Shown piece after piece: positions 25,529 through 33,916 of a stretch of DNA of 39,574 nt; within the stretch, counting starts at the first letter, position 1; every line of letters starts with the position of its first letter. Made by a program: the position numbers and the translations under genes. The DNA lies in contig NZ_JAGGOY010000016.1 of NCBI RefSeq assembly GCF_018614095.1, forward strand, positions 113,083 to 152,656, written 5' to 3'. The stretch comes from Streptomyces sp. ISL-87. Lineage in GTDB: Bacteria; Actinomycetota; Actinomycetes; Streptomycetales; Streptomycetaceae. Below the pieces are notes generated by a model, which saw only the letters and a list, made by a program, of their open reading frames with translations, did not search any database and was not told the DNA's origin.

Positions 25529-28092
25529 TCAGGATCGCGCTGCGCACCCTGCGCTTCCACAAGGGCGGATTCATCGCCTCGTTCATCGCGCTGTTCTTCG
25601 GCGCGACCATCGTCGTGGCCTGCGGCGGGCTGCTGGAGACGGGCGTGCACAACGCCGCCCCGCCCCAGCGGCTGGCCGCGGCCCCCGTCGTCGTGACCGG
25701 GGAGCAGCGCTACCTCGGCACCTCGCACGAGCTGGTCTTCCCCGAGCGGGTCCGCCTCGACGGGGCCCTGGCCGGGAAGATCGCCGCGGTGCCGGGGGTC
25801 GAGAGCACCGCTGCCGACGTGACGTTCCCCGGCGCCCTCGCGGCGGCCGGCGGCAAGGGACCGGCCGCGCAGGTCACCGGCCACGGCTGGGCCTCCGCCG
25901 CGCTGACCCCGTACAAGATCACCGAGGGGGCCGCGCCGGCCGGCGCCGGCCAGGTCGTGCTCGACACCCGGCTCGCGCAGCAGTCGGGCCTGAAGCCCGG
26001 TTCCCGCGTCGAGCTCCGCTCCGGCGGTACGTCGAAGTCCTACGAGGTCTCCGGTCTGGCGGCCGGCGACGGCGAGGCGGGCGGCGTCTTCCTCTCCGAC
26101 CCCGCGGCACTGGAGGCGGCGACCGCCGCCGGGCTGCCCGGCAAGGTGGACAACATCGGTGTCTTCCCGGCGTCCGGCGCGGACCTCGCCAAGGTCGCCG
26201 AGGGCGTCCGCAAGGCGGTCGAGGGACAGCCCGTGTCGGTCCTGACCGGTGACGAGCGCGGCCGCGCCGAGAACCCGGGCGTGATCGACGACGGCGCCGA
26301 CCTGATCCCGCTGGCCGCCGCCTTCGGCGGGCTCTCGGCCATGGTCACCGTGTTCGTCGCCTCCTCCACGCTGGGCCTGTCCATCCAGCAGCGGCAGCGC
26401 GAGATGGCGCTGCTGCGGGCCATCGGCACGACCCCCGGCCAGCTGCGCCGCCTCATCCTCGGCGAGACCGTGCTGCTGGCGGCCATCGCCACGGCGCTGG
26501 CCTGCATCCCCGGCCCCCGCGTGGGGCGCTGGCTGCTCGGCGCGTTCGCCGACGCCGGCGTGGTGCCGGACACGATCGTCTACCGGGCCGGTTCGGTGCC
26601 GCTGATCGTCGGCGTGGGAACCGCACTGGTCACGGCGGTCGGCGCGGCCTTCATCGCGGCCAACAGCGCCGCCCGGACCCGGCCCACCGAGGCGCTCGCC
26701 GAAGCGGGGCTCCAGCGCAAGTGGTTCAGCGGCTTCCGGTCGGTCGTGGGCCTGCTCTGCCTGATCGGCGGGGTCGCGCTGGCCGTCGGCACGGCAGGCA
26801 TGGACGGCCCGCGCGCGGGCAGCGTCGCCACCCCGGCGGCGATGGTGTGGACGACCGGCTTCGGTCTGCTCGGCCCCGTGCTGGCCCGTGCCATCACGGC
26901 GGGGCTGCGCGGACCGGTGAGCGCGGCCGGCCTCTCCGGCCATCTCGCCAACCGCAACGCCAAGGCCCGTACGGCCCGGCTCGCGGCGGCCGTGATGCCG
27001 GTGATGCTCGCCACGGGTCTGGCCGTCGGCCTGATCTACATGCAGACCACCCAGTCCAAGGGCGCCAAGCAGGCGTTCGACGAGAGCCTGCGGGCCGACG
27101 CCGTCGTCACCTCCGTCTCCGGCGGTATGCCGCTGGAGACGGTGGACGCGATCCGCGCCCTGCCCGGGGTCGCGGCGGCCTCCGCCCAGGTCCCCAGCCT
27201 CGGCTTCATCGAGCCGGACGTACCGATCGACCCGGCCCTGAACGGCGGTGACGGGGAGTCCTCCGCGCCGCAGCCCACCGAGGTGTCGATGCAGGGCGTC
27301 ACCCCCGAGGGGATCGCCGCGACGACCTCCTTCACGGCCGCCTCCGGCAATCTGGACGGCCTGCGCGGCGACACCGTCGCCCTGCCGGCCCGTTTCGCCG
27401 GGGACCGGAAGATCGGCGACACCGTCCCGATGCGCCTGGGCGACGGAACCCGCGTGGACCTCAAACTGGTGGCCACCGTCGACGGCCGGCGCGGCTACGA
27501 GACCGCCCTGGTCCCGGCGTCCGTCCTGGTCGGGCACACCGACGCGGGACTGGTCCCGCAGATCATGGTGAGCGCCGCCCCGGGCACCGACCGGACCGCG
27601 CTGGAGGCCTCGCTGGCCACCCTCGCCGACCGGCAGCCCGGCCTGCGGGTCACGGACCGGCAGGCGCTCACCGCCGTGGCGGCGGACGAGGGCGACACCC
27701 AGGCGTGGATGGCGTACCTGGTCCTCGCCGTGGTCGTCGGCTACGCCACGATCGCGCTGGTCAACACGCAGGTGCTGGCCACCACCGAGCGGCGGCGCGA
27801 GTTCATGCTCCAGCGGCTGATCGGCGCCACCCGCCGGCAGGTGATGCAGATGATGGCCATGGAGGCGGTCCTCGTCTCCGTGGCGGGCATCGTCCTCGGT
27901 GTCCTGGTCGCGGGGCTGACCCTGGTGCCGTTCAGCATGAGCGTGCTGGGCACGGCCCTCCCGACCGGCTCCCCGTGGATCTTCGTCACGGTGGTCGGCG
28001 GGGCACTCGGCCTGACCCTGGCCACCACACTGCTCTCGGCCGGCGCGGTCCTGCGCAGCCGGCCCGGCGACCTGGCGGGCATCAAGGAGTAG
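25525..28092 (+). CDS. FtsX-like ABC permease (855 aa)
   Basis: This large permease has two FtsX domains. It has an N-terminal membrane segment (residues about 14-34), a periplasm-facing region of roughly 200 residues and a first membrane bundle around residues 255-430. A second extracytoplasmic region and a C-terminal three-helix bundle near 730-840 follow (VVVGYATIALVNTQVLATTERRREFMLQRLIG). The repeated motif ERRREFMLQRLIGAT / QRQREMALLRAIGTT is the coupling-helix region contacting the ATPase. It starts with GTG overlapping the ATPase stop. It is the last gene of the plus operon, which ends at a 20-bp hairpin shared with the convergent regulator gene. Confidence 0.93.
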   Translation: MIRIALRTLRFHKGGFIASFIALFFGATIVVACGGLLETGVHNAAPPQRLAAAPVVVTGEQRYLGTSHELVFPERVRLDGALAGKIAAVPGVESTAADVTFPGALAAAGGKGPAAQVTGHGWASAALTPYKITEGAAPAGAGQVVLDTRLAQQSGLKPGSRVELRSGGTSKSYEVSGLAAGDGEAGGVFLSDPAALEAATAAGLPGKVDNIGVFPASGADLAKVAEGVRKAVEGQPVSVLTGDERGRAENPGVIDDGADLIPLAAAFGGLSAMVTVFVASSTLGLSIQQRQREMALLRAIGTTPGQLRRLILGETVLLAAIATALACIPGPRVGRWLLGAFADAGVVPDTIVYRAGSVPLIVGVGTALVTAVGAAFIAANSAARTRPTEALAEAGLQRKWFSGFRSVVGLLCLIGGVALAVGTAGMDGPRAGSVATPAAMVWTTGFGLLGPVLARAITAGLRGPVSAAGLSGHLANRNAKARTARLAAAVMPVMLATGLAVGLIYMQTTQSKGAKQAFDESLRADAVVTSVSGGMPLETVDAIRALPGVAAASAQVPSLGFIEPDVPIDPALNGGDGESSAPQPTEVSMQGVTPEGIAATTSFTAASGNLDGLRGDTVALPARFAGDRKIGDTVPMRLGDGTRVDLKLVATVDGRRGYETALVPASVLVGHTDAGLVPQIMVSAAPGTDRTALEASLATLADRQPGLRVTDRQALTAVAADEGDTQAWMAYLVLAVVVGYATIALVNTQVLATTERRREFMLQRLIGATRRQVMQMMAMEAVLVSVAGIVLGVLVAGLTLVPFSMSVLGTALPTGSPWIFVTVVGGALGLTLATTLLSAGAVLRSRPGDLAGIKE

Positions 28093-28109
28093 TACGCGAG
28101 GACACGTCG

Positions 28110-28153
28110 GACAGCCGCCCCCGGCACGGGATTCCGTGCCGGGGGCGGCTGTC
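28110..28153. terminator. Bidirectional terminator between convergent genes
   Basis: A perfect 20-bp inverted repeat (28110-28129 with 28134-28153) has a 4-nt loop. It lies 17 nt after the permease stop and about 67 nt beyond the stop of the convergent ArsR-like gene. Its symmetry lets it act in both directions. A short GTCGTACGG tandem repeat follows at about 28187-28211. Confidence 0.92.
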
Positions 28154-28220
28154 GTTCTGCTGAGTCGTGGGCCAGGTAGTCAGGTGGTACGGGTCGTACG
28201 GGTCGTACGGGCCCTCGTGC

Positions 28221-29165
28221 TCAGGACGCGTGCTGGAGGGCGGCGGCCGCGGCCGGGACGCGGTGCGGGGCGGCCGCCACGGGCTGGGCGGCCATGCCCT
28301 TGAGCAGCGCCGCGCCGAGCGGGGTCAGGGTGTGCAGCACGGTGTTGCGGACGCGCCGGGTGGTGATCAGCCCGGTCCGGCGCAGAACGGCGGTGTGCTG
28401 GCTGGCGCCGGCCGCCGAGATGCCGAGCCGGTCGGCGAGCTGGGTGGTGGTGCAGCTGGCCCGCAGCACGTGCAGGGCGGCCGCCCGGGTCTGCCCGACC
28501 AGCGCTCCCAGCGACTGCCCGCTGCCGTCCGGCTTGTCCCACAGGCCGGCCGCCTGGTACGTGTCCGGCGGCGCGGCGAACGCCAGCACCACCGGCGCGG
28601 TGCGGTCCAGGCGCCGGGTCACCCGGCCGGCCCGGTGGGCCAGGAACACCGAGGGGGCGAGCACCAGGCCGCGCCCCTCCAGGCGGATGTCCTCGTCGGG
28701 CCCGTCGTGGATCTCCAGCACCGGTGCCCGCCAGGTGATCCGCGAATGCAGGGTGGCCAGCAGCAGTTCGGCGCCGCCGCCCATCAGCACCCGGCCCCGG
28801 GCCTCGCACTCGACCTCCAGGTAGGCCAGCAGGTGGTCCCAGTACGGGGCCACGGCGGCCTGCCAGACCCGCGTCAGCTCACTGCCCGCGGCGCCCTGCT
28901 CGATGATCCGGAGCAGGGCGCCGAGGCCGGCGTCGCCGTCGGGACCCGGCCGGCCGCCCGGCCCGCCCGGCCCGTCCGATGCGCCGGGCAGCCGGCCGGG
29001 CCACGGCGACAGCCGGTCCCCGACCTGGCTGCGCCACCGCGCGAACGGGGCGTTCACGCCCCGCCCGAGCAGTCCGTACGCGAAGGCCGACTCGACCAGC
29101 GGACCCGCGGTGATCTTCAGGCGGGTCCGGGCGACGTCAGCAGCGGTGAAATGGATTCTTTGCAC
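28221..29165 (-). CDS. ArsR-like winged-helix transcriptional regulator
   Basis: This 314-aa protein has a long N-terminal region (1-225) and a C-terminal winged helix (ALVGQTRAAALHVLRASCTTTQLADRLGISAAGASQHTAVLRRTGLITTRR, about 225-280) of the ArsR/MarR type. The HTH at the C-terminus after a large sensor-like region matches a Streptomyces regulator type often annotated as ArsR or DUF5937. A Gly/Pro-rich loop (residues 60-80) interrupts the N-terminal part. It is the last gene of the MbtH-DrrA-regulator group. It may control export genes or the CATTAGCC-element promoters; neither can be decided here. Confidence 0.85.
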   Translation of the reverse strand: MQRIHFTAADVARTRLKITAGPLVESAFAYGLLGRGVNAPFARWRSQVGDRLSPWPGRLPGASDGPGGPGGRPGPDGDAGLGALLRIIEQGAAGSELTRVWQAAVAPYWDHLLAYLEVECEARGRVLMGGGAELLLATLHSRITWRAPVLEIHDGPDEDIRLEGRGLVLAPSVFLAHRAGRVTRRLDRTAPVVLAFAAPPDTYQAAGLWDKPDGSGQSLGALVGQTRAAALHVLRASCTTTQLADRLGISAAGASQHTAVLRRTGLITTRRVRNTVLHTLTPLGAALLKGMAAQPVAAAPHRVPAAAAALQHAS

Positions 29166-29231
29166 AGTGAAGCCCCCGTAGTCCCGCTTGGTCGAAAAAC
29201 GCGCGGATCGCGCGGCCGGCCGCCGGCCGGG

Positions 29232-30176
29232 TCAGGCCGGAGTGCCGGTGAGAGTGACGAAGACGTCGTCGAGCGTGGGCCTGCGCAGGGCGAAGTCGGC
29301 GACCTCCACACCCTCTTGACGCAGCTGCTCGGCGGCCGCCGCGATCGTGCCCAGGCCGTCGCCGACCGGGATGGAGACCACCCCCCGTCCGGTGTCCGCG
29401 GACGGCTCCGCCGCCGTGACCCGGCGCAGCGCAGCGACCGCGTCGGGGAGCCGGCCGGGCACGGCCACGGAGACCTCCAGCCGCTCCTCGCCTACTTTGC
29501 GCTTCAGCTCGTCCGGAGTGCCCTCCGCGATGACGCGGCCGGAGTCGATGACCGCGATGCGGTCGGCGAGGAAGTCGGCCTCCTCCAGGTACTGGGTGGT
29601 CAGCAGGACGGTGACGCCGTCCTCGACCAGGTCCCGTACGACCGTCCACAGACCCATCCGGCTCACCGGGTCCAGCCCGGTGGTCGGCTCGTCCAGGAAC
29701 AGCACCGACGGGGTCGCGACCAGGCACGCGGCCAGGTCCAGACGCCGGCGCATGCCGCCCGAGTAGGTGCGGGCGATACGGTCGCCCGCGTCGGTCAGGT
29801 CGAACCGCTCCAGCAGCTCCTGGGCGCGGGCGCGGGCACCGGCCCGGCCCAAGTGCACCAGCGTGCCGATGAGTTCGAGGTTCTCGCGGCCGGTGAGTAT
29901 TTCGTCCACCGCCGCGTACTGGCCGGCGAGGCCGATCCGGCGGCGCACCTCGCGGGCCTCCCGCACGATGTCGTACCCGGCGACGGTCGCGTGGCCGCCG
30001 TCCGGTTCGAGCAGCGTCGCGAGCATCCGCACGGTGGTCGTCTTGCCCGCGCCGTTCGGCCCGAGCAGGCCCAGCACGGTGCCGGCCGGGACCTCCAGGT
30101 CCACGCCGCCGAGCGCCTCGTGGTTGTCGTAGCTCTTGCGCAGTCCCTCCGCGCGTATGGCCATGTCCACGTCCAC
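29232..30176 (-). CDS. ABC transporter ATP-binding protein (DrrA-like)
   Basis: This 314-aa daunorubicin-resistance-type ATPase has Walker A GPNGAGKTT (39-47), signature YSGGMRRRLDLAA (138-150), Walker B SVLFLDEPTTGLDP and the DrrA-type C-terminal motif RRPTLDDVFVTLTG. I chose the GTG at 30176, which has AGGAGG four bases upstream; an ATG four codons later is an alternative. The longer frame would run into MbtH. It has no permease beside it, and the DrrB-like permease at 2451-3335 is the likely partner. Both are expected to be under SARP control through separate promoters. Confidence 0.93.
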   Translation of the reverse strand: MDVDMAIRAEGLRKSYDNHEALGGVDLEVPAGTVLGLLGPNGAGKTTTVRMLATLLEPDGGHATVAGYDIVREAREVRRRIGLAGQYAAVDEILTGRENLELIGTLVHLGRAGARARAQELLERFDLTDAGDRIARTYSGGMRRRLDLAACLVATPSVLFLDEPTTGLDPVSRMGLWTVVRDLVEDGVTVLLTTQYLEEADFLADRIAVIDSGRVIAEGTPDELKRKVGEERLEVSVAVPGRLPDAVAALRRVTAAEPSADTGRGVVSIPVGDGLGTIAAAAEQLRQEGVEVADFALRRPTLDDVFVTLTGTPA

Positions 30177-30207
30177 AGTTCCTCCTCCGCCCCGGACCGG
30201 CGCCGGA

Positions 30208-30462
30208 TCAGGCGGCGGATTCGGTGGCGGATCCGGTGGCGGATCCGGCATCGGCGGCCGCGCGGAGGGAGGCCGGACGCATGTCCGTCCAGTGCTCCTC
30301 GACGTAGGCCAGGGCCGCTTCGCGGGGCCCCTCGGCGAGGGCCACCGTCCAGCCGTCGGGGCGCTGGGCGAAGGCCGGCCAGAGGGAGTGCTGGCCTTCG
30401 TCGTTCACCAGCACGAGGAAGGTTCCGTCCTGGTTGTCAAAGGGGTTCGACACGTCGCTCAC
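30208..30462 (-). CDS. MbtH-like protein
   Basis: This 84-aa MbtH family member has the expected NPFDNQDGTFLVLVNDEGQH, SLWP, GW and EHWTDMRP elements, with the conserved tryptophans. MbtH proteins bind and support NRPS adenylation domains, so the client may be A1, A2 or the stand-alone A protein. The C-terminal tail (AGSATGSATESAA) comes from a 12-bp DNA repeat and is not part of the fold. The start is GTG at 30462. A four-codon frame ATG-ACG-GAG-TGA overlaps it, which may couple translation. Confidence 0.95.
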   Translation of the reverse strand: MSDVSNPFDNQDGTFLVLVNDEGQHSLWPAFAQRPDGWTVALAEGPREAALAYVEEHWTDMRPASLRAAADAGSATGSATESAA

Positions 30463-30491
30463 TCCGTCATCCGAGTCGTCAGGGACGGGCG

Positions 30492-30522
30492 CGGCCCCCT
30501 GCCGTGGAACGGCAGGGGGCCG
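30492..30522 (-). terminator. Hairpin in the MbtH leader
   Basis: The arms 30492-30505 and 30509-30522 form a perfect 14-bp GC-rich stem with a 3-nt loop. The hairpin lies between the A-gene stop (30653) and MbtH. It begins about 8 nt after the transcript start predicted from the SARP-type promoter and ends 29 nt before the start codon. It may terminate the upstream gene, attenuate MbtH, or protect the mRNA 5' end, as proposed for the LysR leader. Confidence 0.65.
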
Positions 30523-30536
30523 AGGCCCGCCCTGTG

Positions 30537-30580
30537 AGAATCCCGGACCGCTCTGACGGGCCGCTGAGCTGTGTCTGACG
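30537..30580 (-). promoter_or_regulatory. SARP-type promoter of MbtH-DrrA-regulator
   Basis: CTGA occurs on the plus strand at 30553, 30564 and 30575, three copies 11 bp apart. Read toward MbtH, the last GTCAG is followed by 10 nt and then GATTCT (30537-30542). The 14-mer GACCGCTCTGACGG at 30546-30559 is identical to that at the ACP promoter. This ties MbtH and the DrrA-like ATPase to the NRPS/PKS regulon. Confidence 0.75.
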
Positions 30581-30652
30581 CTTGCGCGTGACGTCGTAAC
30601 CCCTCGGGTATGAAATATTCCGGTTCCGCTTCCGAAGCCGCCTGCCGGGCCG

Positions 30653-32230
30653 TTACAGTCCGGCCCGGGCCCGGGTCGCTGCGATGTCGGTCTTGCCGTT
30701 CGCGTTCACCGTGATCTCGTCCACCACGTGCACCGCGCCCGGCACCAGCGCCGAGGGCAGCGCCGCGGCGAGCGTCTTGCGGACCAGCGCCGCGAACTCC
30801 TCCCCGGATTCCGCCGTGCCGGGCCGCGGCCCCTGCCCGCCGAGCCGTACGAACAGCTCCAGCGTGTCCACCGGCCCGCGCACGATGTCGAAGGCGGCGT
30901 CCGCCACCCCCGGCACGGCCAGGACGTGATGGCGCAGCTCGCCCAGCTCCACCCGGTGCCCGTTGACCTTCAACTGGTCGTCCCCGCGCCCCAGGTAGAG
31001 CAGCGCGCCCTCCGGCAGCAGCTCCACGGTGTCCCCGGTGCGGTACGCACGTGCGCCGGCCGGGCCGCCCAGCTCCGCCTCGTCGAGGAACCTGCCCCCG
31101 CCCGCGCCCCCGAGGTACCCGGCGGCGACCGCCCGGCCGGCGATCACCAGCTCGCCGTGGGCGCCCGGCGCGACCGGGCGGAGCTGCTCGTCCACCACGT
31201 ACGCCCGGGTGTTCCAGGCGGGCCGCCCGATCGGCACGGTCGGCAGCCGCGGCACGCTCGCGCGGTCGAAGCGGTACGCGCAGCAGCCGATGGTCGTCTC
31301 GGTCGGCCCGTAGTGGTTGACCAGCCGGACCCCGTCCAGGCGGGAGCCGAGCGAGTCGATCAGCGCCGGGTCCAGGCCCTCCCCGCCGAACATCAGCAGC
31401 CCCGTCACCCGGTCGTAGCGCGGCGGCTCCGCCAGCACGTCGAAGAACCGGGCGTGCGAGGGGGTCATCTTGACGAAGGTGTACTTCGCCTCGGGCGCCC
31501 GCTCCCCGAACAGCGTGTCCTGGTCCCAGATCCCGGCGACCGTGCTGACCGTGCCGCCCTGGGCCAGCGGCACCCACAGCGAGGTCATCGCGAGGTCGAA
31601 GCCGAGGCTTCCGAACAGTGGGCTGCCGGTGCCGGCCCGGCCCACCAGGTCCCCGCACCAGGCCACGTAGTTGGCGAGCGAGCCGTGCTCCACCATGACC
31701 CCCTTGGGGGTGCCGGTGGAGCCGGAGGTGAACACGATGTACGCGATGTCCAGCGCCCGCGGCAGCGCCGGCTCCGGCAGCCCGGGGCGCTCCGTCAGCT
31801 CCCGTACGTCGATCACCGGCACGCTCAGCGCGGGCAGTGTCCCGGCCTGGCCGGCGCCGTCGTGGAGCAGCGCGGTAGGGGTGGCCCCGGCCAGGACGGA
31901 GGCGGTGCGCTCGCCGGGGTGGGTGGGGTCGATCGGGACGTATGCCGCGCCGAGGGCCATCGCCCCGAGGGCGCCGGCCACCGTCCCGGCGCTGCGGTCG
32001 GCCCACAGCGCGATCCGGTCGCCCGGGCCGGCCCCGGCCTCGGCGAGCGCGGCGGCGACGGCGAGGGCCCGCTGCCACAGCCGGCGGTACGTGACCTGCT
32101 CCCGGCCGGAGCGGACCGCCACGGCGTCCGGCCGGGTACGCGCGTGTTCGCGCACCAGCTCCACGATCGATTCGGCCGCGACCGGCCGGACCTCACCGGC
32201 GATCGAGCTGGGGTGGGGTGCTGAGACCAT
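30653..32230 (-). CDS. Stand-alone adenylation domain, aspartate-type code
   Basis: This 525-aa A domain has no fused carrier. Core motifs are YIVFTSGSTGTPKG (164-177), YGPTETT, YRTGD and a terminal NANGK lysine. Mapping the GrsA pocket gives D212, L213, T216, K254, M280, G282, H306, I314 and G315 plus Lys, i.e. DLTKMGHIGK. That is one residue different from the recalled Asp code DLTKVGHIGK. It therefore probably activates L-aspartate (or a close analogue) and loads it in trans on NRPS module 3, whose A domain is missing. A strong AGGAGG precedes the ATG. The promoter lies inside the 3' end of the upstream transferase gene and matches the halogenase promoter. Confidence 0.93.
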   Translation of the reverse strand: MVSAPHPSSIAGEVRPVAAESIVELVREHARTRPDAVAVRSGREQVTYRRLWQRALAVAAALAEAGAGPGDRIALWADRSAGTVAGALGAMALGAAYVPIDPTHPGERTASVLAGATPTALLHDGAGQAGTLPALSVPVIDVRELTERPGLPEPALPRALDIAYIVFTSGSTGTPKGVMVEHGSLANYVAWCGDLVGRAGTGSPLFGSLGFDLAMTSLWVPLAQGGTVSTVAGIWDQDTLFGERAPEAKYTFVKMTPSHARFFDVLAEPPRYDRVTGLLMFGGEGLDPALIDSLGSRLDGVRLVNHYGPTETTIGCCAYRFDRASVPRLPTVPIGRPAWNTRAYVVDEQLRPVAPGAHGELVIAGRAVAAGYLGGAGGGRFLDEAELGGPAGARAYRTGDTVELLPEGALLYLGRGDDQLKVNGHRVELGELRHHVLAVPGVADAAFDIVRGPVDTLELFVRLGGQGPRPGTAESGEEFAALVRKTLAAALPSALVPGAVHVVDEITVNANGKTDIAATRARAGL

Positions 32231-32279
32231 CGCTCCTCCTGTGGTTGGCCCATGCGCCGGTGTGCGGGCACGCCTAGGC

Positions 32280-32332
32280 AGGCTAGGAGCGCCCGATCGG
32301 GCCGGACCAGGCTCTTAAGCGCCTGGCTAATG
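32280..32332 (-). promoter_or_regulatory. Promoter of the stand-alone A gene with the CATTAGCC element
   Basis: On the minus strand CATTAGCC-AG-GCGCTTAAGAGCCTG begins at 32332. The hexamer TAGCCT (32285-32280) starts 47 nt on, against 46 nt at the halogenase. The core CCAGGCTCTT/AAGCGCCTGG is a near-perfect 20-bp palindrome. The element lies within the last codons of the phosphopantetheinyl transferase and creates two TTA codons there. Confidence 0.6.
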
Positions 32333-33065
32333 TCTGCGGTCCACAGCTGCGGTCCACACCCTGTGGAGGAACGGCGACCACCGCGACCAGCAGCCCGCGC
32401 TCCGCCCCCCACCGCCCGCGCAGCCGCTCCCCGCGTACCGAGGCGGTGAACCCCCGGTCGGCGCCGTTGAAGGCCACCTCCACATCGGGGAAGCCGAGCC
32501 GTACCCGGACGTGCGGGAACCAGGCCTTGTACGCCGCCTCCTTGGCGCAGAACAGCAACCGGTCCCAGCACACCCCGCCGGCCCCGGACCCCGGCAGCGC
32601 GCCCCGCTCGCCGAGCGTGGAGATGGTCTCCAACACCCCTTCCCGCAACGGGCGATCCGGCTCCGCGTCAATACCGAGCCATCCCACGTCCACCCCCCGC
32701 GCCACGGCGGCGGCCCGGTAACCCCGGGTGTGCGTCATGCTCCCGACCACCCCGCCGGGCCAGCGCGGCACCCCGTCGGGGTCGGGCAGCAGCGGCACCT
32801 CGTCCTGGTGCGCCGCCGGGGGCGGCACTGTGCCCCGGGCGCCGGGCAGCGGCGCTCCGGCGTGGTACGGCGGCGCCACCGCGCCGGCCCTGGCGTTCAG
32901 GCTCCGCAGGGCCTGCCTCGCGCAGTGCCGGACCGTGGTGAACTCCCGGCGCCGGCCCGGCGATACGCCGGCCATCAGGGCCTCCTCCGCGGCCGGCAGC
33001 CGCCGCGGGGTGTCCTCGTACGCCTCCACGCCGACGGCCGTCCCGGGCAGCAGCGCCTGGATCAC
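32283..33065 (-). CDS. Sfp-type 4'-phosphopantetheinyl transferase
   Basis: This 260-aa protein has the family's GIDAE (131-135) and KEAAYKAWFP (175-184) motifs that bind Mg2+ and CoA. It should convert the ACP and the three NRPS carrier domains to the holo form. The GTG start overlaps the hydrolase stop (GTGA), so it is translated with the kynurenine genes. The last 20 or so residues look unlike the family and are encoded by the promoter of the next gene. They include two in-frame TTA codons (32328-32330 and 32316-32318), which would make full synthesis depend on the bldA tRNA. Confidence 0.93.
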   Translation of the reverse strand: MIQALLPGTAVGVEAYEDTPRRLPAAEEALMAGVSPGRRREFTTVRHCARQALRSLNARAGAVAPPYHAGAPLPGARGTVPPPAAHQDEVPLLPDPDGVPRWPGGVVGSMTHTRGYRAAAVARGVDVGWLGIDAEPDRPLREGVLETISTLGERGALPGSGAGGVCWDRLLFCAKEAAYKAWFPHVRVRLGFPDVEVAFNGADRGFTASVRGERLRGRWGAERGLLVAVVAVPPQGVDRSCGPQTLARRLRAWSGPIGRS

Positions 33066-33916
33066 CCCCGGACCAGGCGGGCGACCGCCGCGCCGAGCAC
33101 GGTGGACGGATCCGCGAGGTCGAAGGGCAGGTCGAAGTGGTGCCGGCCGGGGACCACCAGTTCCGTCACGTCCGCGCCGCCGGCCCGCGCCGCCGCGGCG
33201 AACGCCTCCTGCTGGCGTCCGAACGCCGAGGTCTCCCGCTCCCCGAGGGCCAGCACCAGCGGCGGCAGCGACCCCGCCCCCGCCGGGAGGCGGTCCAGCG
33301 GGCTGAGCTCGCGGGCCTCGGCCTCGTCCATGCCGAGCGCGTCGTTGACGTAGGTGTGCGTCAGCGGCTCCAGCGCGTACACCCCGCTGACCAGCGTCGC
33401 CGAAGCGATCTCGGCCGCCGGGTCCAGCCCGGCCGCCCGCCAGCCCGCCGTGTCGAGGAGCGCCGAGGCCACCAGGTGCGCCCCGGCGGAGTGCCCGCTG
33501 AGGTGCACGGCCCCCGGGGCGCCCGGCAGTTGCGCGCGTCCCGCGCAGATCCGGCGTACCGAGTCGGCGGCCATGGCCGTGATCGCGCGCATCCGGTGCC
33601 GCGGCGCCAGCCCGTACCCGAGGGCGGCGAACGAGACCCCGGCCGCCACGAACCGCGCGGCGCAGAACGCGGCTTCGGACTTGCTGAGCTCCTGCCAGTA
33701 GCCGCCGTGCACGAACACCATCAGCGGCGCCCCCGGCCCGGCCGCCGGGAACAGGTCCATCCGCTGCTCCGGCAGCGGCCCGCACGGCAGGTCACGGTGT
33801 ACCCGCAGGGTGTCCCGCGCCCGCGCGCTGTCCGCCGCGTACCGGGCCAGATGGTCGCCGAGGTCGGGGACGAGCGAGCTGGGGGAGTAGTCGAGGTCGA
33901 GACCGGCCGCGCTCAC
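33062..33916 (-). CDS. Alpha/beta hydrolase, probable kynurenine formamidase
   Basis: This 284-aa hydrolase has the oxyanion motif HGGYWQ (70-75), the nucleophile elbow GHSAG with Ser143, and His259/260 near the end as the catalytic base candidates. HGGYW is characteristic of kynurenine formamidases, which hydrolyse N-formylkynurenine to kynurenine and formate. The GTG start overlaps the tryptophan dioxygenase stop, and that pairing is the strongest support for the call. It may act on the chlorinated substrate. Other small-ester hydrolase activities cannot be excluded from sequence alone. Confidence 0.88.
   Translation of the reverse strand: MSAAGLDLDYSPSSLVPDLGDHLARYAADSARARDTLRVHRDLPCGPLPEQRMDLFPAAGPGAPLMVFVHGGYWQELSKSEAAFCAARFVAAGVSFAALGYGLAPRHRMRAITAMAADSVRRICAGRAQLPGAPGAVHLSGHSAGAHLVASALLDTAGWRAAGLDPAAEIASATLVSGVYALEPLTHTYVNDALGMDEAEARELSPLDRLPAGAGSLPPLVLALGERETSAFGRQQEAFAAAARAGGADVTELVVPGRHHFDLPFDLADPSTVLGAAVARLVRG

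Noticed and set aside
28187..28211. Short GTCGTACGG repeats as an operator
   Set aside because: Only about three copies lie after the convergent terminator, with no promoter nearby to regulate.
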